The notes under the pieces were generated by a model. The model saw nothing but the letters and a program-made list of their open reading frames with translations, was not told the DNA's origin and searched no databases. 64,000 nucleotides of DNA from Rhodanobacter sp. MP7CTX1 (lineage in GTDB: Bacteria > Pseudomonadota > Gammaproteobacteria > Xanthomonadales > Rhodanobacteraceae), in NCBI RefSeq assembly GCF_014205795.1, contig NZ_JACHCN010000001.1, forward strand, positions 248,001 to 312,000, read 5' to 3'. The translations under genes and the position numbers were made by a program. Below, one piece after another: positions 58,735-64,000 of this stretch. Position 1 is the first letter of the stretch, and the number at the start of each line of letters is the position of its first letter.

Positions 58735-59130
58735 ATGGCACAAGAAGGCACCATTTCGAAACCAGGTGAACACAAGGATCCCGCTGCTTGCGAACACATC
58801 AGCCGAATGCTCGCGCGGATCTGCGATAAGTGGACGGTGCTGGTGATCCGAACACTGGGTCGCGGGCCGCGTCGGTTCAATGCGCTTCGCAGAGACGTTG
58901 GGGAGATCAGTCAAAAAATGCTGACCCAAACGCTAAAGGAACTCGAGGAAAATGGTTTGGTGAAACGGACCGTGACCCCCGTTAGACCACCGCAGGTCGA
59001 GTACGCACTTACAGACCTGGGAAAGGATTTCCTGCGCCCGGTCCGGGCGCTTGCGCAGTGGGTCGCGACTCACTCCGACCAGATAACGGAGGCACGTTCG
59101 ACTTACGCGCACGTTCGCGCGAACGATTGA
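58735..59130 (+). CDS. HxlR-family (DUF24) transcriptional regulator
   Basis: 131 residues, winged helix: HISRMLARICDKWTVLVIRTLGRGPRRFNALRRDVGEISQKMLTQTLKELEENGLVKRT is continuous family sequence (core KWTVLVI, RFNALRR, QKMLTQTLKELE). Two cysteines, C19 and C30, stand in the N-terminal part where redox-sensing DUF24 proteins such as YodB place their reactive Cys. AGGAGG precedes ATG 58735 (a GTG one codon earlier is possible). It likely represses the divergent reductase group and responds to quinones or electrophiles. Confidence 0.9.
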   Translation: MAQEGTISKPGEHKDPAACEHISRMLARICDKWTVLVIRTLGRGPRRFNALRRDVGEISQKMLTQTLKELEENGLVKRTVTPVRPPQVEYALTDLGKDFLRPVRALAQWVATHSDQITEARSTYAHVRAND

Positions 59131-59541
59131 TAGGATGCAAGGATGTCACTCTTTGCGCTCAGCACGATCGAGCCAAAGACGCGCCTTTCGGACGTTCAGG
59201 GCTGGCTATTGACGGTAGAGGGGCTTCGACTGGTTCGCATCATGCGTCGGTCCTTTGATACGACGAGATCGTTATTTAACGGCCAACGCCCGAGCCAGAT
59301 GTAGATTGACCTGATTACCTTCGACGTTTGGGTCCACCTCTTGCACCATTCGATAGTTTCATAGCCTCATTGCCTGAAGCAGGCTAAAACCCGCATAACA
59401 GAAATTTTTTTTTGTGGCTGGCGGTTGCCGAGTCGTTCAACGGCTGACCTATGGCTCAGTAAGGAATGTTGGAAGACTTGGGACCTAAGCACGGGCTTCT
59501 CGATGGAAGTGCACTGTGGCCCCCGTTTTTCGCGCACAATA
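59131..59541. other. Intergenic region, no gene seen
   Basis: About 410 bases after the HxlR gene without a supported gene, RNA or long repeat. A nine-base T-run follows 59401; a long A/T tract there may mark the edge of inserted DNA. Confidence 0.45.
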
Positions 59542-59979
59542 CTATTTGGGGAATAGGAATGTGACGACGAAGCGATATCCCCAACCTTGAGGGGCAGTAT
59601 CGTTGCCGGCCAGCCAATAGCGTACGCTGCCTGTGAAGCTGACCGGCAACTTGCCAAATTTCATGAGTTTCCCCACGGACAAATTTATCGGTACGCGGGC
59701 TTCATGCGCGTGCCCATCGTAGCTTGACTCGAGATCGACGCCGTACGTCCAGGCCGTGGGTGTTGTGTAGTGAAAAAAGGGTTGAAAGTAGGTGCTACTC
59801 ACCGGCCCACGATTGAGATCGCTTTTCATGCTGGCGATTGACCAAATCTGGTTGATCAGAAACCCATACGTGAACCCGTGGGATTGTTTGAGCACCACCG
59901 CCGTAGGGCCGAGCCCCCATTTCTTTTCCCCCAACAGGTCGTCAGTGGCAGTCGGGAGTAGGAAAGCTGGACCCGCGCC
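59542..59979 (-). pseudogene. 5'-truncated outer-membrane transporter-like gene
   Basis: The C-terminal half of a beta-barrel protein of the type found with phenol-degradation and transporter genes: GPAFLLPTATDDLLGEKKWGLGPT, SYDGHAHEARVPINLSVGKLMKFG and WGYRFVVTFLFPK at the end, with a terminal hydrophobic strand. The homology starts at 59979 immediately after an in-frame stop at 59980-59982, and the N-terminal half plus signal peptide are missing. It is therefore a remnant. A start at 59934 could give a 130-residue product, unlikely to fold into a barrel. Confidence 0.75.
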
Positions 59980-60042
59980 CTAGATGACGCCGTTCGACGT
60001 GGGTTGCTTTGGAGATCGCCCAAAATCTTTCAGAAATTTGAA

Positions 60043-60609
60043 TCACAAATCGAGGGTATGAATAACCTGTGTGGAATCTTCGGGATCGCGCGTGCACTGG
60101 AAACCTAGGTAGTGCGCTAACTCACGCATCGGCTCGTTGGCTGACGAATCCATCGAAAACATCTGGCGGAAGCCGTTTCGGCGCGCCAAGTCGATGAGAT
60201 GACGCATCAATGCCACGCCGAGGCCCCGATGTTGCCAATCGTCAGCAACGGTCACTGCACACTCGCAATGCTTGTCGTCTCCCGAAGCGCTGTACCGGCT
60301 CACGCCTACCTCGCGCAGCACCCCGTTGTCGTGCACCAGCGCGATGAAGGCCATGCTGTTTTGATAGTCGACGTTCACCATTTGGTCGAGCAGCTTCGGA
60401 CTCGCCTCACGAATTTCGCCGAGAAAGCGGAAATGGCATGCTTCAGACGACAGACTTTCGATGAATTTGCGTTCACGCTCCCGATCTTCGGGACGAATCG
60501 GCCGCAGCAATACATGACTGCCGTCCTTCAGCTTCTCCATCCAATGATCGCCTTCGATCTCGGCAAAGGGAGCCTTGTTTGGAAGATGTTCAGTAGGAAT
60601 GGCAGACAT
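60043..60609 (-). CDS. GNAT acetyltransferase resembling the catalytic domain of Pat/PatZ
   Basis: 188 residues from ATG 60609 (GGAG 10 bases upstream). GNAT signatures: LRPIRPEDRERERKFIESL at the start of the domain, FRFLGEIREASP, VTVADDWQHRGLGVALMRHLI (acetyl-CoA loop QHRGLG) and LGFQ near the end. This pattern is that of the acetyltransferase domain of protein-lysine acetyltransferases that act on acetyl-CoA synthetase; the large CoA-ligase-like part of Pat is absent, so it is the stand-alone form. It is divergent from ackA-phosphoketolase, which is suggestive for control of acetate metabolism. Confidence 0.8.
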   Translation of the reverse strand: MSAIPTEHLPNKAPFAEIEGDHWMEKLKDGSHVLLRPIRPEDRERERKFIESLSSEACHFRFLGEIREASPKLLDQMVNVDYQNSMAFIALVHDNGVLREVGVSRYSASGDDKHCECAVTVADDWQHRGLGVALMRHLIDLARRNGFRQMFSMDSSANEPMRELAHYLGFQCTRDPEDSTQVIHTLDL

Positions 60610-61149
60610 GATGCGATCTCCGTCTGGGGCCAAGCGTGGTGCTGTCGACGACTGGCGGACACCCAAGACCATCGTTCTTCCAGTCTTGTATCACCAGCGG
60701 TTCGATCAGGCTCAACAGGAACTGCTATGGCAAACGTCCAACTCATGGCTGCAGTGGCCACCACAAAACGATGGGCAGAACCCAAGCAGTAAGCACGTCA
60801 GTACGTTGCGCGTTTGGGGGTTGGCCGTCTGTGCGCTGTCGCACTCAGCGCGAACTCCAACGCCCGGGACGAACTCTTTCGTTGCGGACTGCAAATGATC
60901 CCGAGTGGGACTGGCGCTGGAGCATGCGTTGCAGATCACCTGAGCGATGAAGAAAGCACTCGATGGTTGCGTGTCCGGCATTCGCATCGATGACGATGCG
61001 CTACTGGTATCTGTGATGGCCTATTTCACATTGCATATCACGTGACAGTCGTTGATGTGCAGAGCTCAGGGTGCTTCCACCGCCCAGTGTGCGGCAACGT
61101 ACAGAGCGGGCGGCAGGAAGAGAAGATCATCCACTCGAAGGAGTCATCC
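60610..61149. other. Divergent intergenic region between the acetyltransferase and ackA
   Basis: 540 bases with no strongly supported gene. A 32-codon frame (60947-61045) has no good ribosome site and is not called. The region must contain the ackA promoter; I could not find a convincing FNR or CRP box by eye. Confidence 0.4.
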
Positions 61150-62343
61150 ATGGCAACTGCTAAACCACGCATCCTGACCATTAATGGAGGATCGTCGAGC
61201 ATCAAGTTTGCGCTGTTCGAATCCAGTCATTTGCTGTGTCGGGTGCTGGAGGGTGGCATTGATCGGATCGGCCAGCCCCAGGCCACTTTTTGGGTAAAAG
61301 ACTTGAGCGCGGTGGACTGCTTTTCGCGGACGGTGGCGGCGCCAGATCACGCGATTGCCGTGGATATCCTGATGGACTGGATCCAGCAACGGCCACGCTC
61401 TGAGGTCTTGGCCGCGGTAGGGCATCGCGTGGTGCAGGGAGGGCCGAAGTATAGCGAGCCACAGTTGATCACCGATGAATTGATCGAGGACGTACGGCGC
61501 CTCATTCCTTTCGATCCCGAGCATCTTCCAGAAGAGCTTCTGTTGACCGAAGTGGTTCGTCGCCGGTTTCCTGATTTACCGCAAGTGGCGTGTTTCGATA
61601 CGGCCTTCCATGGCGACATGCCACGCGTGGCCAAGCTATTGCCAATCCCTCGGCGGTACGAGGCGCAGGGTGTGCGTCGATATGGATTTCACGGTCTGTC
61701 GTATGCATTCCTGATGGAGGAGCTGACCCGCCTCGGTGATCCCGCGGCGACCACGGGTCGCGTGATCCTCGCTCACCTCGGCAATGGTGCCAGCATGGCG
61801 GCGGTCCTCCACGGCAAAGCCGCGGATACCAGCATGGGATTCACTCCGACCTCCGGATTGCCCATGAGTACGCGTTGCGGTGACCTCGACCCCGGGCTGG
61901 TCGGGTATCTGGCACGCACTGAGGCAATGAGCGCGGCGCAATTCAACACGATGGTCACAAGCCGATCCGGTTTGCTTGGCGTCTCGGAAACCAGTTCGGA
62001 CATGCGTGACCTGCTCGATCATGAGACGCACGACGTGCGGGCAGCTGAGGCGGTCGCGCTGTTTTGTTACCAGGCCAAGAAATGGATTGGCGCATTCGCG
62101 GCCGTCTTGGGTGGGCTGGATACGCTGGCGTTCGCTGGGGGCATCGGAGAGAACGCCTCGATCGTGCGGGAGCGGATCTGTGATGGCCTCGGCTTTCTAG
62201 GTGTCGAGGTGGACCTCCAACGCAACGCACAGCACGCATCGGTGATTTCGTCCGATGCCGGGCGCGTCAAGGTGCGTGTCATACGCACCGACGAAGAACT
62301 CATGATCGCGAAATCTGTCATTCGCGTCCTCCATCTCGGCTAA
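61150..62343 (+). CDS. ackA: Acetate kinase
   Basis: 397 residues; converts acetyl phosphate + ADP to acetate + ATP. ASKHA-fold motifs: [15 protein letters not shown] at the start, [61 protein letters not shown] and [13 protein letters not shown] at 61150 has AAGGAG 9 bases upstream. The phosphoketolase gene starts 16 bases downstream, so the pair forms an operon channelling acetyl phosphate to ATP. Confidence 0.96.
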   Translation: MATAKPRILTINGGSSSIKFALFESSHLLCRVLEGGIDRIGQPQATFWVKDLSAVDCFSRTVAAPDHAIAVDILMDWIQQRPRSEVLAAVGHRVVQGGPKYSEPQLITDELIEDVRRLIPFDPEHLPEELLLTEVVRRRFPDLPQVACFDTAFHGDMPRVAKLLPIPRRYEAQGVRRYGFHGLSYAFLMEELTRLGDPAATTGRVILAHLGNGASMAAVLHGKAADTSMGFTPTSGLPMSTRCGDLDPGLVGYLARTEAMSAAQFNTMVTSRSGLLGVSETSSDMRDLLDHETHDVRAAEAVALFCYQAKKWIGAFAAVLGGLDTLAFAGGIGENASIVRERICDGLGFLGVEVDLQRNAQHASVISSDAGRVKVRVIRTDEELMIAKSVIRVLHLG

Positions 62344-62359
62344 TGCGGAAAACCAGACC

Positions 62360-64000
62360 ATGAAAAATGCCACGTTGACAGCGGAAATGCTTCACAAGGT
62401 GGACGCGTATTGGCGTGCTGCTAATTATGTGTCGGTCGGTCAGATCTATCTCTACGACAATCCACTCCTGCGCGAGCCACTGACACTGGAACATGTGAAG
62501 CCGTTGGTGGTTAGCCATTGGGGAACGACCCCTGGCCAGAATTTCATTTATGTGCATCTGAACCGGATCATCAAAGAGTATGACCTGGACATGTTTTACA
62601 TTGCGGGCCCCGGTCATGGCGGACCCGCCGTTGTAGGGAATGTCTATCTCGAAGGCACCTGGAGCGAGATTTATCCCGATCTCACCCAGGACGAAGCTGG
62701 ACTGAAAAAACTATTCAAGCAATTCTCGTTTCCAGGGGGAATATCCAGTCATGTGGCCCCCACGACGCCGGGCTCGATTCACGAAGGCGGTGAGCTGGGG
62801 TACTCGCTGAGCCACGCCTTTGGCGCTGCGTTCGACAATCCCGGCCTGATCGTCGCCTGTGTCATCGGCGATGGTGAGGCGGAAACGGGGCCATTGGCGA
62901 CTGCATGGCAATCCAACAAACTGCTTGATCCGATCACTGACGGTGTCGTGCTGCCGATCCTGCACCTCAATGGCTACAAGATCAGCAACCCGACGGTGCT
63001 GGCGCGCATCGAGCATGACGAGCTCGATCAGTTTTTCCGGGGCAGTGGCTGGACGCCTCACTTTGTGGAGGGCGATGAGCCGGACAAGATGCACGAGCTC
63101 ATGGCCAGCACATTGGACAAGGCCATGGACGACATCCGGAACATCCAGAAGCACGCGCGGGACGAGAGTGATACCGCTCGACCACGTTGGCCGATGATCG
63201 TGCTCAGGTCGCCGAAGGGTTGGACGGGTCCGAAAATTGTCGACGGCCTGCAAATCGAGGGCACCTTTCGGTCGCACCAGGTACCGTTGCTGGTGGATGC
63301 CGCGCATCCCGACCATGTTGAGTTACTTGAAAGCTGGATGAAGAGTTACAAGGCCGAGGAGCTGTTCGACGAAAATGGCTGCCTCATACCGGAATTGGCT
63401 GAGTTGGCGCCGAAGGGAGATCGGCGCATGGGCGCCAATCGGCACGCCAACGGCGGCTTGCTGTTGCGTGATCTGCACATGCCGGACTTCCGCGACCATG
63501 CGGTTAATGTAACTTCGCCCGGGGCCACTGATGCCCAGGACACCATGGTGCTGGGCAAGTTTCTGCGCGACGTAGCCAAGCTCAATCAGGATCAGCGCAA
63601 TTTTCGCCTGTTCGGCCCCGATGAAACGCTCTCCAATCTCCTGGGCGCGGTGTTTGAAGTGACTGATCGCCAGTGGGATGCGCGCAAGCAGGATAACGAT
63701 GAATTCCTCGAGCCCACCGGTCGGGTGCTTGACTCGATGCTCAGCGAGCACCAGTGCGAGGGCTGGCTGGAAGGCTATCTGCTGACCGGTCGGCACGGTC
63801 TGTTCAACAGCTACGAGGCGTTCATCCGCATCGTCGACTCGATGTTCAGTCAGCACGCCAAGTGGCTAAAGGTCACCAAGGAATTGCCATGGCGTCGCCC
63901 CATTGCGTCGTTGAACTATCTGCTTGCCTCACACGTGTGGCAACAAGATCACAACGGCTTTACTCATCAAGACCCCGGCTTTCTCGATCATGTGATTAAC
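62360..64000 (+). CDS. xfp: Phosphoketolase (xylulose-5-P / fructose-6-P), cut by the window end
   Basis: 547 residues visible, open to base 64000; family length is about 790. It splits xylulose-5-P or fructose-6-P with phosphate into acetyl phosphate and a sugar phosphate, using thiamine diphosphate. Visible: [53 protein letters not shown], the ThDP/Mg motif GDGEAETGP...LHLNGYK, and [17 protein letters not shown] at 62360 is 16 bases past ackA. The order ackA-xfp is a common operon. The C-terminal transketolase-like part is outside the window. Confidence 0.96.
   Translation, partial: MKNATLTAEMLHKVDAYWRAANYVSVGQIYLYDNPLLREPLTLEHVKPLVVSHWGTTPGQNFIYVHLNRIIKEYDLDMFYIAGPGHGGPAVVGNVYLEGTWSEIYPDLTQDEAGLKKLFKQFSFPGGISSHVAPTTPGSIHEGGELGYSLSHAFGAAFDNPGLIVACVIGDGEAETGPLATAWQSNKLLDPITDGVVLPILHLNGYKISNPTVLARIEHDELDQFFRGSGWTPHFVEGDEPDKMHELMASTLDKAMDDIRNIQKHARDESDTARPRWPMIVLRSPKGWTGPKIVDGLQIEGTFRSHQVPLLVDAAHPDHVELLESWMKSYKAEELFDENGCLIPELAELAPKGDRRMGANRHANGGLLLRDLHMPDFRDHAVNVTSPGATDAQDTMVLGKFLRDVAKLNQDQRNFRLFGPDETLSNLLGAVFEVTDRQWDARKQDNDEFLEPTGRVLDSMLSEHQCEGWLEGYLLTGRHGLFNSYEAFIRIVDSMFSQHAKWLKVTKELPWRRPIASLNYLLASHVWQQDHNGFTHQDPGFLDHVIN

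Noticed and set aside
52571-60042. Search for a second copy of the tRNA-Leu 3' end as an att site
   Set aside because: No repeat of the T-arm and acceptor sequence was found by eye in the window; the other end may lie outside.
60947-61045. 32-codon frame upstream of ackA
   Set aside because: Weak initiation context and no family resemblance; kept only as a note.

Overview
The window looks like a chromosomal segment of a GC-rich gammaproteobacterium of the Xanthomonadales, probably Rhodanobacteraceae (Rhodanobacter/Dyella-like). The reasons are the run folP-glmM-tpiA-secG-tRNA-Leu, the ligA-epmA pair, a large TonB-dependent receptor, and several families of palindromic intergenic repeats of the kind common in that order. 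This placement is inference from gene content; no 16S gene is present.

Layout. (1) 1-9.0 kb: the 3' part of one giant autotransporter whose passenger alternates beta-helix rungs with very glycine-rich loops. (2) 9-19 kb: small stress and signalling genes: a GNAT protein, two single-domain response regulators, CsbD, a paralogous pair of unknown small proteins, a large PAS hybrid kinase, membrane proteins, a proline-repeat peptide and a MocR-type regulator. (3) 18.7-25.4 kb: an AT-rich, repeat-bearing gap with an orphan transposase OrfA-like gene, then a TonB-dependent receptor, then a fused cNMP-binding/thioredoxin-reductase-like flavoprotein overlapping a UBP-type zinc-finger protein. (4) 26-38 kb: secreted proteins of unknown function (DUF2092, Asn-rich, DUF4142, EF-hand, glycine-zipper) mixed with transporters (APC, NRAMP-like, CPA2 antiporter, DHA2 efflux) and a PAP2-family protein. 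(5) 38-52.7 kb: the conserved core: ligA-epmA, aqpZ, sbcB, orn, folP, glmM, a 2OG-Fe(II) oxygenase, tpiA, secG and tRNA-Leu(GAG). (6) 52.7-60 kb: an accessory stretch directly 3' of the tRNA, with AT-rich inverted repeats, a 42-bp direct repeat, a TetR-associated FAD monooxygenase, an HxlR-linked reductase/dioxygenase/SDR group whose dioxygenase is frameshifted, and a truncated porin-like pseudogene. It resembles a tRNA-associated island, although no integrase is in view. (7) 60-64 kb: a Pat-like acetyltransferase divergent from ackA and a phosphoketolase gene that runs off the window.

How the genes work together. Phosphoketolase would make acetyl phosphate from xylulose-5-P or fructose-6-P, AckA would convert it to acetate and ATP, and the neighbouring acetyltransferase could link that pool to protein acetylation. 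FolP, GlmM, TpiA, SecG, LigA, EpmA, SbcB and Orn are housekeeping functions in folate, cell wall, glycolysis, secretion, DNA repair, translation and RNA turnover. The HxlR group is a plausible quinone/electrophile-response unit. Intergenic space is unusually rich in inverted repeats; in two places (sbcB and an SDR gene) the repeat edge itself carries the gene's stop codon.
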